64,000 nt of DNA from Malachius bipustulatus (Eukaryota > Arthropoda > Insecta > Coleoptera > Melyridae). The DNA lies in assembly GCA_910589415.1 (NCBI GenBank), contig OU342634.1, positions 44,753,723 to 44,817,722 of the forward strand, read 5' to 3'. Shown here piece after piece: positions 36,910-48,739 of the stretch. The position numbers and the translations under genes were made by a program. The notes under the pieces were generated by a model. The model was not told the origin of the DNA. It ran no database searches and saw nothing but the letters and a program-made list of their open reading frames with translations. Within the stretch, counting starts at the first letter, position 1. Each line of letters starts with the position of its first letter.

Positions 36910-39650
36910 GTATTGTCGCAACTGAACAAAATGAGCTTTAGAAGCCCGAGGCGAGCGAAACGACTGAAAAGAGCGAGGGGGCTAATAGATAAGAGCTTCT
37001 AAAGCATTTTCTGAACGTGCGACACACAACTGTTTTGCGCCCATAACATAAAAAATTGAAGAACATAGCAAAAAATTTCAATTTCACAAAACTGTTATAT
37101 TTATGTATCTATAATGCGCGAAATTGAACTTTGCTGCTTGATAATGAAAGCTTTTTTGTCGGAGTCAGACAAAAGATCATTCGAACGCACATAATTTCGC
37201 GCTCGAGATGCATACAAAATTTTTTAGACAATTGATATACGCGAAAAAATCGAAATAATCATAAAAATGACGAAAGGAAATTTTTTATTTAGTGGCTTGC
37301 TGGCTTGTTGCCAGGAATACAAATATAAGATTCCTATCACTGTGCACGAAATAGTTTGCGCTCTAGTGTGCGAAATTCTTCGCGCACTCTGCCGAGTAGA
37401 TATCAATAACGTGTCATTTTTTATTCGGATATTGAGGAAAAAATATCTACATAATTTATTGACGGCTGTCTAAAAATAATATTAGATACCTGAAACTTCA
37501 AAATAGACTAATGGTAGTAGTGTCTATTAAATCGTCAATTGTTAACTTTTGTTTTCAGTTTTGATCAAAAGCAAACACACATTAAAACTGACCTTAAATT
37601 AAATCACATAACACTTCTTAAAAACCCACAGATGTCAAATATAGAATAAAAAATGTCTAGATTGTCAAAATTGGCAGGAAAGTTGTTTTATCTCCCTAGG
37701 GAGGAAAGGAATTGCTTTCGGTCGTCTTTTTTGTGATGAAGATGAAATGAGTCTTTATCGCCCGGGCATGGTCAAAAAAGAAGTTAGTTTCATGAACAAT
37801 GACCAGTATCCGGAAAGGCGGGTCTAAAGGTTGATGTAGCTACAACTAATCAAGTAACAACTTCTAGGGGAGCAATTTGGAGATGCATTTTTTTTTATCA
37901 AGAGAAAGAGACAGCTTGTTTAATAAAAGTTGCGTTCTCCGTTATTATTCGTTGCATATTATATCGCAGTATTTTTAGTTATTTATGATCATGCTTCTAC
38001 GTATACGCAAAAAGTTCACTTATAAACAAATTAGCATATTGTATAAAACATATGGTTTAATATGATTACATGACAGCTCTTTATGAAGTACGTTGGGCTG
38101 TGTAGAATATTTATACTTTAAAATTAGTTAAACGCAACAGCCATTGTACTGAATAACTGAATACGAAAATGAATTTGTAAATTTAATAGTGCCAGTTACA
38201 CGAAATTACGATGCGTTCATGAATAATGCAAACAATTCAAATGTAGTCTCTGAAAATAATCACAAATTATTTAGAGGAGATCGGTCGTCAGTAACACGGG
38301 CGCGAACAAAATAGGTACTCTGGAATTCTTTCAACAAATTTGAATATATTGTCTCAGTTTATGCAAATTACAAATTATGAGAGCAAATTAACGTTACCCG
38401 TATTATCATTATAATGTTTTGTATGACCAAAAACCAATGTTCTTAAAACATGTCTAGACGATATAATAATCGGACTTAGAATAAGAAGCCTGAAATTTCT
38501 GGTAAGTATTCAAATTTTACTACCTCTAAAAACACTCCTTCGGGCACCCGGGATATTAAAAGAAGTTATTTTAATATTTTAAAGCTCGTTCAAGTAGCTA
38601 CCGTGATTAGTTTGACCTGACTTAATTGCGCGTTTTATAATCGTATATCATCTACCGAGTGTTTTATAATATGTGACCATCCCCAGGGCATATACAACTT
38701 GGGATCGGGTCAAAATCCCTGCTGGAAAAGTGATACACTTGCTAAATGCTAATTATACTTCTTTAGTGAAAATAAATTACAATCTTATTTGATATAGGTA
38801 GTTACACAGTCATTTCGAACGTTATACTTTACAGGATAATTATGGAAGAATGAAGCTATATATCTAACATTGTAAAGGGTATTAAATATTTCGTTGTTAA
38901 TTTAAAAAAATCGCCCGCCTATAATTATTATATTAAAATCCTTCTTAGCCATCATACTACGCTTAAGAAGAGTAATTTTATAAGATCTATGGGAATACAG
39001 AATGACAACAACGAAAATTAGTTTATAATTTCTATTTTAGTACGTTCCATTTCCTTTCCGCCCTATTATAAAAGACTTGGTACATGGAAAATTATATACC
39101 TAACGATGTAATTACTTTTATTACTAAATTGTCTTTGTGCGGGAATAAATGGGGAGATAAACCTGTTTTTTAATGCCAATTGAATTACTCTTTGACATTA
39201 AACATAGCCACAAACTTACAATTACCTTCTTCATATTTGTGGCCGTTGAAATTACATACCTCGGTATTGTATAATGATGATACAAAATTTATTAATCCCT
39301 TATTAATTTGTCCTTATAGCCATAATTATAGTTCTTTATCTTGTATGTATGCATGTACTTCTTATTCTTGTATAACATTATCATATTTATATTTATGTTC
39401 CTATAAAATATGTAGCTAAGTACTTGAAACGATTATAATATTTAATATTTGCTACTTGTTTTACGCTTGGCATTTTCTATTTTTAATAATCACACACAGT
39501 GAAGACGTTTATTATAGAGCCCCCACCTTTAAATTCAAAGCCTAATGAGATAATAATAATGAGAACTTTGGTACAAAAACTAAATTTAATTAAACATTTT
39601 TATGTATATACCTGATATGTCATAAATGTCACAGATGACGTTGCATTCAT
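36910..39650. other. Non-coding DNA
   Basis: A small inverted repeat (GCTTTAGAAG near 36932, CTTCTAAAGC near 36993) encloses a purine-rich GCGAGCGAAACGACTG segment. The ORF 37267-37473 and its antisense partner have no recognised domain. Nothing else is supported. Confidence 0.4.
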
Positions 39651-39655
39651 ACTCG

Positions 39656-39757
39656 TATGTCCACCTCCGAAATAGAGGTTAATCCTCAACGTTTTAATTT
39701 TTTATCTTTAAAATTAACCTCTATTTCAGGAGTGGACATAAGTGATGGACCAACCTG
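39656..39757. repeat. Short palindromic remnant of the CAGGGTGGTCCATCAC family
   Basis: TATGTCCACCTCCGAAATAG (39656) is inverted at 39713-39740 (CTATTTCAGGAGTGGACATA). The right end continues to GATGGACCAACCTG followed by TA. It is a shortened foldback of the family seen at 30715. Confidence 0.7.
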
Positions 39758-40009
39758 TACAATCATTAGATAAAAAGCAATTATGCCACCATCTTAAGGT
39801 TAGGTAAGAATCCATATTACCTCACTAGTACGCTAAGAAGTCTATTAACGAAGTAGTGTGGTTATAAAACATCTCGCCAAATGTAAAAAAAAATAACAAG
39901 GCATTTTTATGAGCAACATTTTTATTTATCTTTTTCTCGGCACGCCATTTATCGTATCTGCCATACGTCAGCTTATAATAATGCTACTTATACGTCAATT
40001 CGTATTTTA

Positions 40010-40470
40010 CTCTTCTCGATTTATTATATACACAAATATTGTGTGTTCCAGAGTATCAGTTTTGTCACAGTACGAGCACCTATCACTTCGTGCTCTCCCT
40101 ATCCGAAAGAGATATGACCCGAAAATTCCGTGACCGGAAAGGCACCGCGTGGTATGGAAGTCTACACTGCGGTTCCTCATTTTAGCCCATTTCTCGACAC
40201 CCGGGATCAAACGCTTGTTCCATTGACCATTACTGGTGTGCTGCCGTTTGATTTGCCATCTTTCTCTAGCTCCCTTGAGGAGTACCTAAGGATCCTTCCG
40301 GTACCTGTTCATTCCCACTCCCATCCGTCTCCCCATTCCTGCATCCGATCATGGTCCGATCTCGCAGTCTCTTCGTTTTCCAGCTGCGGGACACCTGTCG
40401 CTTGGTATTTATATCTTTTGTATTTGAGTTTGTGCGGTGTTATTTTTGTTAGTTTTCTTTTTACTAAAAT
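40010..40470 (-). pseudogene. LINE ORF2 C-terminal tail (R1-like)
   Basis: On the minus strand the text reads KGARERWQIKRQHT...LIPGVEKWAKMRNR (about 40290-40170), then TRCLSGHGIFGSYLFRIGRA and CSYCDKTDTLEHTIF (about 40150-40030). This is the post-RT Cys/His knuckle of insect R1/jockey-type retrotransposons: 'tGHG.f..YL.r.g...s..C.yC...eT.eH.lf'. Upstream RT is not present. It is a truncated, inactive fragment. Confidence 0.75.
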
Positions 40471-40479
40471 TTAAAAAAG

Positions 40480-41085
40480 AAAGGTTTAAGAAACGTTCCA
40501 GATGAAGAAAACGATGATGATGCGTCTGAAATCTGTTATGAATCACAACAGCATGAATTACAAGAACGGAACTACATCCTGGAAACACATCAACTACCAG
40601 ATGTTAGCAATGCTGATGAAACTGAGGAGACCACAGAACCCTCGCCATTACCCTGGTTAAAACTCAAACCAATCGAATTTCTGTCGAAAAGAGGCCTTCA
40701 TCTGCATGAAGTAAAGGGAAGCTCCTAAATACTGAAGTGAAAGTTCAATAATCTGCGTAATCTCAGCTAATGGCACACATCTTCGCTAAGAAAAAAGCTG
40801 AATCGACAAGAATATGTAGGTCAATGCACGACGTCAAAATTCTCAACAACATCTCTTTGAGGCTTTTTTGGCCGGATTTGTACCATCTCTTAAATCGTTC
40901 GATCCCGTTCGTCTACATGCTGCCAAAGGACAGATTTTCAATGTAGTGCAAGAATACGAATCCAACAAAGAACTATCATGACCTATATGTATCGTCAGCA
41001 TCATCAGCCCAAACGTCATCAGCCTCAACGCCTGCACACATCATACCATTAAAAGAAGATGAACCGTATGAAGATGTATAGAACT
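40480..41085 (+). pseudogene. MADF/BESS-like protein, C-terminal half (broken)
   Basis: An open frame from about 40483 to the TAA near 40728 is acidic and Gln/Glu-rich with a PWLKLKPIEF segment and no start. After further stops, about 40856-40960 reads EAFLAGFVPSLKSFDPVRLH followed by AAKGQIFNVVQEYE, which has the spacing of a BESS motif (F..sl.psl..l......k..i..v..e). After one more frameshift the frame ends YHDLYVSS...PLKEDEPYEDV and a stop near 41083. An A-run follows at about 41096-41106. MADF-BESS proteins are DNA-binding regulators and are also carried by some insect transposons. I cannot tell host pseudogene from transposon gene. Confidence 0.45.
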
Positions 41086-41099
41086 CCACATTTCCAAAA

Positions 41100-42800
41100 A
41101 AAAAAATTATATGTTGCTCTAAATACTCTCCTTCTGTAGATCTTCTTTTTTAAGCAACATTTTCTCTTAAAGCTCTCCGGTTTCCTTCATCTTCTTCTTC
41201 TAAACAAAGTGTCACCATGGCTAAATCGCATTTGCTAAAATTTTTGAACATGTTGCGTACAGGACCTCTCGCGATATTATTTTAATCAAGACTGGCGAGA
41301 GTGGCGATTGTATCGAGCCGGAAATCCGAAAGGAGTCCGAAAGCGTGTTTGACACATTTTGCTCACTCCTGCCCACCCCTGCCGATCCTGCACCGATCCG
41401 CTGTCTTGGGGCACCACCGGACCGGAGTTGGATTGGAGACGGATCGGAAGGGTGCATTACAAGTGTGTCCCGGCCTTTACTCATTTTTGGTTCAGTTTTT
41501 CGCCCGAGAAAAAGGTTGTGTCAAGATGGATCGATATAAGAGCTAATTTAATCAAAAGGGATTGAGTTGAGAATAAAGTCAAATTGCGATTTGACACCAG
41601 AAAATGGATTATACGTCTTCATTTAATAAAATAAAAATATAGTGTTGTGCCCTATTTGACTAAAGAGAACAGTTTAAACCCCAGTGTATAGCAGAAAATG
41701 TTCTTAGAAACGTAAGTTCTGCTAGCCTTTTCGGTAGTGTCAGTTATTGACGTCCATATAAAATTCTGGGGCAGAATTTTACTTCTAGCAGCTTTATAAT
41801 TTTAATATCTGCGTGTAGATTGTAGTGGATACTAGGTACCTAATCCTGAAAAGGTTTATTTAACGACATTATCTATACACGAATTAAACCAATAATTTAG
41901 GCAACTTGTGCTTATTCAAAGGCAGTCATCTCCTAGCGAGGTAGCAAGAATTAATTGTCGTCTAATTCAACTTGAGCTACAATGGTGAGGTCCTTTACCA
42001 GTCCTGAAAATCCGCACAAGAAGATCCTATCTCAATAAAGAAGGAAATCGAAGATTGTCATCCAACTTTAAATTTTTTATCATTATGAAAAGACTACTCC
42101 AAATTTAGGACAGTATGATTTTTACCATAATAGCTAATAACCAGACACTTGTAGAAATCAGATCTTAAAGTCATGATACAGGTTACTTCTATTGTAAATT
42201 AAAACAAGAAAGCGTTCATCCACAGTCAAATTTTGTCTCAGTTCTTATTCCTGCGCAAATCAACTTTCCACTAATACTTAGTGAAGCTTCAATAGTATTC
42301 TACAGTTATTCAATACATTTCAACAGTTATTCTTCCAATAATTTCAAGATAGCTGCGAAGAAAAAATACTTTTCACACAAACGGTATTCACAACGGTATT
42401 TTTTCATTTTTAGCGAAAAAATCACGCGCAGTCTTGAAAACTTTCAAGGTTACAAAATATTCCGGATGTAGAATGTCATTTTTCCATCGAATCCAAAAAT
42501 AACCCTGCCAAACGACTTTAATGGTGGAGAATAATGGCAAAAATTATTGAGAAATGTGACCTTCAAAATGAGAAATGTGGCCCAAAAATAGGTAATTAAG
42601 GCTGTAAAATGGGTTTTGTGACATACCTCGAAAACTGTTGCGGGCTTCCGAATGTGGCTTACGACATTCGCAAATGGATCAGTAAACTGAAAAATTATCT
42701 ATTTAGTGTAGATAGTTTTGCTGGAAATGAGGGCCAAAAAATCATCAATTTTTGAGGGCCTAAGGCATTACACAGAGTGTCTTATAGATGAGTGTAATTA
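41100..42800. other. Non-coding, with a GC-rich island at 41280-41500
   Basis: The island has open frames in three phases at once (41221-41565), which suggests base composition, not coding. I recognise no domain. The rest (41570-42800) is AT-rich and looks like old transposon interior ('caaaaatgagaaatgtgg', 'tacctcgaaaactg'). Confidence 0.4.
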
Positions 42801-42806
42801 ATTATA

Positions 42807-43434
42807 CAGGAGGTTCCCTGGACTAAAATAAGTCATCCAGATATAGAGTGTCAAACTATTATAAAAAAATTTAATTTGTTTAGTATTTTGGAAACCCTTT
42901 AAGATATTTTGATGCCATTTAGTACAATCATATAGACACACGTTTGATTGAGATACCAGTGTGCGAAAAATTCAGAGACTAAAATGTCTGCTAGGGACGA
43001 AGATACTGTGGGAAGAATTTTGAATTTTTCACTTTGGCAGCTAACCCAAGAATGAAAAATATCCTAATCTTCATTAACGTCAATATCTCAAAAACACTTT
43101 TTCCTCTTTACTGAACGCAGAATTGAATTTTTTCAAAATTATAAAAATATCCAGTGCCGTAGAAAATGAGGGGTGTAGAAGGGGGCGTCTCCCCAGCCTT
43201 ACCCATGGGCCCATGGTAGACATTTTAGTCTCTGAATTTCTCTCATACTGTATCTTACTTTACATACATGTGTTTATACTTAATAGCATCAAAATCTCTT
43301 GAACAGTTTCCAAAATACAAAACGATATTTCTTTATAAAAATTTGACTCCCTTTATAGGCTTGAAAACGATACATTTTAAAATATACACAGCTATTAGAA
43401 GTCTTTGACTTATTTTAGTCCAGGGAATCTTCTG
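42807..43434. mobile_element. 628-bp palindromic TA-flanked transposon (CAGGAGGTTCCCTGG family)
   Basis: The left end CAGGAGGTTCCCTGGACTAA and the inverted right end CAGAAGATTCCCTGGACTAA both continue AATAAGTCA. TA flanks at 42805-42806 and 43435-43436. Inner arms match at GAGACTAAAATGTCTRC near 42976 and its inverse near 43218, and at GATTTTGATGC/GCATCAAAATC. There is no coding capacity. Confidence 0.8.
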
Positions 43435-43629
43435 TATAGTTTATGAAAGAGTAAATTCTTAATATTTCACAATTTTTTTTTCTGGTCTATTTGCCAGTAA
43501 TTTTACTTTCCATTGGTAACTATTAATCAGCAATTGCTATAGTAAAACAATAATGATGATTCTCGAGATTCAAGGAATACAATTTTTTGTCAACACTTGA
43601 ACCTTGAAAAATAGTTCCAATTATAGTTG

Positions 43630-43752
43630 GACCAGAGATATAACGAAACGACTTCTGTCTTTTATCAATTTTTGGATTATTGAAATATTGTTGAAATTAT
43701 AAATATGACAGTTTAACAATCAGATCATTTCGTTATATCTCTTGGTCGACTT
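43630..43752. repeat. ~120-bp inverted repeat
   Basis: GGACCAGAGATATAACGAAA near 43631 is matched in inverse by TTTCGTTATATCTCTTGGTC ending near 43748. The centre is AT-rich. It is probably a very small non-autonomous DNA element. Confidence 0.65.
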
Positions 43753-43759
43753 ATACATG

Positions 43760-45050
43760 TTTTGCATTAGCTCTCATTCCTTGCATCAATTTTATAGTCT
43801 TTAAATTGAAAAAAAATAATAACTGACATTGTGGATAATCTCTTAGTTATTAAGATGTGGATTTATCATGAATAGCTTGCGTAATTTGTAATCAAATATT
43901 ATTAAATCATTATTTTTCCCATACTTGGAAGCTCAGTTACAGCAAAAAATACATTACCTACTGAATTAAAAATAAATCGATTAACTATCGATAAGTATCC
44001 ATTTTATAAACTCGAGATTGATTTTCTAAACATAGAAATTTTAAATTACACAGACGATCCGTGCACCTGTCTAGAATCTGGATGGTCTGAAGGAAGACGC
44101 TGCTTGTTTATTTCACCCACCTAACACTAATGGCGGCTAGCTAGGCTATTTCTATGAAATTGCCCATAATGGGAGGGTAGTAAATAGTAATGGGTTCGCT
44201 CGAGGGCTCTGTGAATTTTTGTTTAAATACGACGACCCATGTGTGATTATCGACGTAGAAATAACACTGCTCCGCTTAGCTTTACCCATTATAAAAAGGT
44301 CTTGGAAAATTTATTAGTCCAAGTCTACATTAAACTTCCATTATATTGTAATTATTGTTAATTTTATAAACGGATTTAATGCTCGGAAGCTTAGCTATAA
44401 TAGTTTTGCCGCGATGTAATCATCAAGATTTTTTGTTTCTAAATAACAACAATTTATTGGTGGAAGTTTCATTGCATTGCTAACGCTTCTTCGTGGAATA
44501 TCAATGATGACCGTATAGTATGCGATGCAAAGTTAACATTATTATTATTCTTGAGTGCACATTAAATGCTTACACTTACTGCCTAATAAGAATGCGTACG
44601 TAGAGGATTTGTATGTATATAAACATTTCGGTTTCTTTGAGGTTGAAGTGTACTTAACTCACTTTTTCAATTGCTAAACGCTCTAATGCGTCCACTAGAG
44701 CTAAGTGCAAATAGCTATTATAAGTAATACTTTGTACACTCATAGCTTAAAAGTACGAAGCTGCATTGTTTCCTTTTTTATTATTTCTTACACATGAGAA
44801 AAAAATTATGATCGATTTATGTTGAAAATGAAAAGTAGTTTTAAAAATTTGAGAACTATAGTTTGATGTTTCCTTTTGGACCGCAAATAAAATCAATATA
44901 AAAAATGTTTGCAAGCATTGTTATTTGTTATGTCTGAACCGAAAAAATTGTTCATTTTTATAGGTAATTCAGTGCTGCAAGATCTCAAAAGCCGGAGTAT
45001 TCTCTAATCAATCAGTTTGATCGATAGTATTTTTACAGCTTAAATTCGAA
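43760..45050. other. Non-coding AT-rich DNA
   Basis: No feature recognised. Confidence 0.4.
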
Positions 45051-45052
45051 TC

Positions 45053-45096
45053 GTGTTAGTGTTAGTGTTAGTGTTGGTGTTAGTGTTAGTGTTAGT
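45053..45096. repeat. GTGTTA hexamer tandem repeat (~7 units)
   Basis: The sequence is GTGTTA repeated about seven times with one unit changed to GTGTTG. It is a simple hexamer array and differs from the common insect telomere repeat TTAGG. Confidence 0.9.
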
Positions 45097-45639
45097 ATCG
45101 AACTCTCTTTAGATTCCGGTGGAAATTTCTACTTCAAACGTTGTTGTTAGCTATCCCAACAATAACTCTTCACTTGCAGCATTAGTCGAATTACGATGTT
45201 TATCTCTACAGTGTTTGAACGTGCAGTTCAGAGGTGTTAAATCACCCGGAATGAAGTCTAACTGTGATGTAATGAAATTAGAATTGCGAAACAGCTTTGA
45301 CAACAAAGGCTTCCAAGCCCAAGGTATAACGAAACTAATAAGTGTTCTTACTTCATAAGTACCTTGCCTAGTTTATGTATTCCGACTTCTGGTAAGATGC
45401 ACGAAAATCCTGGTGTTCTCGTTTCGTACGCTTTTCTTAGATTTTCAAAATCAAATTTGCATATTATTTCTCGTTTTAGAAATGCATTTATAAAAAGCTG
45501 CAAGAGATGCATTCATTCCTTAATTTCACATAAATCTTTTTACTTTGCAGTTTAATTAGGTACGCTTTTTTGTCATAAATATTTGTCAAAGAAACCTTCA
45601 ACCTGTTCATACTTTTATTTTCTCGACCCCTATTTTCTC

Positions 45640-47160
45640 ACCTTTTAGATATGTCCTGGAACACGGTTACTGAAGTCGTTGATCCCACGTAAAGCACTGA
45701 AACCTTTTTATTTTGATTCCCCCCACATCCCAAGACGTCGTCTCTAAAAACCCCCAGATACCTAGTAGCAGATACCAGAAACTACTCCTATACGTACGAC
45801 AATACAAATCCTACAGTAACAACAAGTTCTATCACCTTCTCTAAGAACTACGTAAGCAATTGAAGGGGGATATGAGTGTAAGTCAAGTCACCGGCAGTTC
45901 GTCAGGAGGATCTAGAGTGATCCAAATAGAAATCCAAAAAAGTTATGAACCTATATACAAGCAAACCAAAATGAAACCTCCACTATCTCCTCTAACAAAT
46001 AACTTCCAATAACAAATAATTCTCGTCCCAACAGGAAATTGTTGATGCATTCCAATCATTTTTCAATAAGAGTTGCATCAACACTTCTTCATCAGCATAA
46101 TTTAAGACTGATTAAAACCGTAGATTGAAACCTAGCATCTCCAACAGGAGCGGATATATTCTTGGATTTTTGTGAAAGATTGCTTCTCTATGCTAGTCGT
46201 TCCCATTTTACATAAATACTCAATGTGAATAACTCCTATATCTTCAAAAAGGGAGACAGAGGAATGCTACGGACTACCACCCGATGCTTTGCTGAGTGCA
46301 ATATCCAAGTTCTTCGAGTTTAGAATTCACGATCTGATAATCAAACATATTTTCTCAAAGGCTTTCTCATAATCAGCACGGTTCCTCTCCTTCCGGTGTC
46401 CCGCAAGGCTATGTGCTCGGCCCTCTACTATTCTCGATTTTCGATTACGTGTTTGGGGTCAAGCACCTACTATACGCTGATGATATGAGGATATATTTAA
46501 AGATTCGTTCTATGGCAGATGCTGTGCTGATGCAGGAGGATTGAGAGAGATTTTCCGAATGATGCATACGTAATGGAACGGATCTGAATGTTTCCAAACC
46601 GCGGTTACCTACATTCGAAAAACCCCCTTTGTATCTTTACCAGTTAAATAAATCCCTTATTACTCGAGCAAGTGAAGTCAGAGATCTCGAAGTTACATTT
46701 AGCCCATCATTGTCATTTAAACCGCGTATTGAAGATGTGGCTTCGAGATTCTCTTAAATCCCTCGGATTTGTAATCCACATCTCTAGAGAGTTTTTTGAT
46801 TACAATACTATATGGTCACTCTATTTAACTCGTTGGTGAGACCAATGCAGAAATATTGCTCTATCGTTTGGTCTCGGCCTGCTACCTTTGGTTCCATCAG
46901 CACCTTAAAAGTATACTAATGAAGCATTTGAAATACCTCTTCTCTCGTATAGATAATAGTGATCCAGAGATTAGATATCAGGAAAGTTTATTGCTTAAGA
47001 GATTTGGTCAAATCAGTCTGAAAGGGCGTCTCAAATTTCTGTTTAAGCTAATAAATGGCATTTTCGATTGTCCTAATGTACTCCCTGGGCTTAACCTTAA
47101 AATACCTGAGACTTGGAGCAATCACCTGATTACAATCACCTGATCATTCTGATTAGTTCT
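45640..47160 (+). pseudogene. Jockey/CR1-like LINE: reverse transcriptase remnant
   Basis: From about 46040 the text reads QEIVDAFQSFFNKS. Near 46240 it reads IFKKGDRG-NATDYHP, the RT entry motif. From about 46388 one frame gives PSGVPQGYVLGPLLFSIF, then HLLYADDMRIYLK with the catalytic YADD at 46473-46484. This frame runs, with two in-frame stops, to about 46758. A further frame (46856-47143) gives DPEIRYQESLLLKRFGQISL and LFKLINGIFDCPNVL, the typical RT thumb/C-terminal region. The 5' part (45640-46040) is only weakly readable and the endonuclease is missing. Frameshifts and stops make it inactive. Confidence 0.8.
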
Positions 47161-47164
47161 CCCC

Positions 47165-48735
47165 TTCATCAACTTTCCAACAACTACGCCGCATTCAGGG
47201 CTCTCTGGATATATTTCATACCAGCGTAAGCGAAATAAAAAAAGGCCTTTTTGGTTGTATGATATTATATCTCCAAACAGAACGCACGCACTATTTACCG
47301 TAAATCAGCATCCCATTGTCAAGACACCATAATAAACTAGTCCCAGCCCTAGGCACGCATCCAGTAGCTAACGAAATAGATAAAATGCGAAAGCTTCGGA
47401 ATACTTCGAATTAAATCGTATAATGCACTCAATGTGATTTGCTTATTGTCTGTTACAGCGATTGCGTATACGCCTTCAATTTATCGTTTTAAATTATACA
47501 AATATTTCCATAGCTATTAACAAATTTTATACTTCATAGTTGGTTTAACACGTGGTATAATAGTAGGTAGGTTATGTTAAAAAAATACAAAAACAATTAT
47601 TTATTTCTTCAACATCAATTCATTCTTTTAATCCACAACAAAATTAATGAAAATGAGAAAGATTTTTACACTTTTAAATTATGAAAGCTGCCATTTTCCC
47701 AAGTTTTTAATTATTATGTAGCTAAATAATGTTTTTGCCCCACAATTAAAAATAATGTAACTACTTTGCCGCGCATTGCTAATGATGCACAAAGTTCTTC
47801 TTGTTTAATTACAAAATAAATTACCACAACAAATAGTGCCCATTCAGCAAAGTATACTTCTACAGTGAGGGTTTTATTCACACTTGCTTTCAACATGGTT
47901 GTTGATTTACTCTACTAAAGTTAATATTAACAAAAAGGACTCAAAATATAATGCATTATATTTTCTTTATTAAATAAACTATGTACCTACTTACTTAGTT
48001 TGTCTAGACACCATTCAGTCATTATAATTATGAAACAGGAACATTAAACAAGACTAGTTGATGGGTTCATCTAAAATAGGCCAAATAAAATTAGACAATC
48101 GCTGCCCCCGCTCGTTAATTTTGCAACCCGAATTTACACAATCCATGGAATTAAGTTACAAGAAAATAAAAGAATGGCAGTAGGTCAGTGAGTGTATTCG
48201 TGCAAAAAACATTTTTTAAATATCTTATCGTTTCCATTTGTTTTATAGATATTTGTTTTAATTTCTATGATATGTCATAGAAATGTCACATTCACGACAA
48301 TTTTAGTGACATGACAGGAATGACACATTGCCAATTAGTGTAAGAGAAGAGAGCCTACTAAATACCAAAATGGTTCTGCATTCTACGCATGTTCGACATT
48401 GTGTTGAGTTCTCCGTGAGCTGTCAGACATTTCTATTCTCCACGGCCAACGGGTACAAAACAGGAGCTGTCGACACTCTAGTCAGTCAGTTGTGTCTTGG
48501 ATGTAACAGAGAGCAGTTATCATAAACTAGTGGTCAGTTGCAGCCAGTAGTATTGTTTAGTAGGAAGTGTTAGTGAAGAGTGAAGAAGAGAACAGTAAAA
48601 TAGACAAGTGTGAAAGTGTGGAAATAAGAGAAACAGCTGATTATTTTAGATTTGGAGGTTATTGTTTTTAAGTTACAGTTGTAGTAGAAGATTTTGTAAG
48701 ACAAATAAAGGGTGAGACCTGTAACAATATCATCG
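47165..48735. other. Non-coding, LINE 3' flank then unremarkable DNA
   Basis: Up to about 47400 there may be LINE 3' UTR. The segment 48460-48720 has AATAAA (48708) and long purine-rich AGTGAAGAG words, as might a transcript end, but no gene can be defined. Confidence 0.35.
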
Positions 48736-48739
48736 ATAC

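Noticed and set aside
41221..41565. GC-rich region with four overlapping ORFs as a possible gene
   Set aside because: Open in several phases on both strands with no recognisable motif; no splice signals that I could support.
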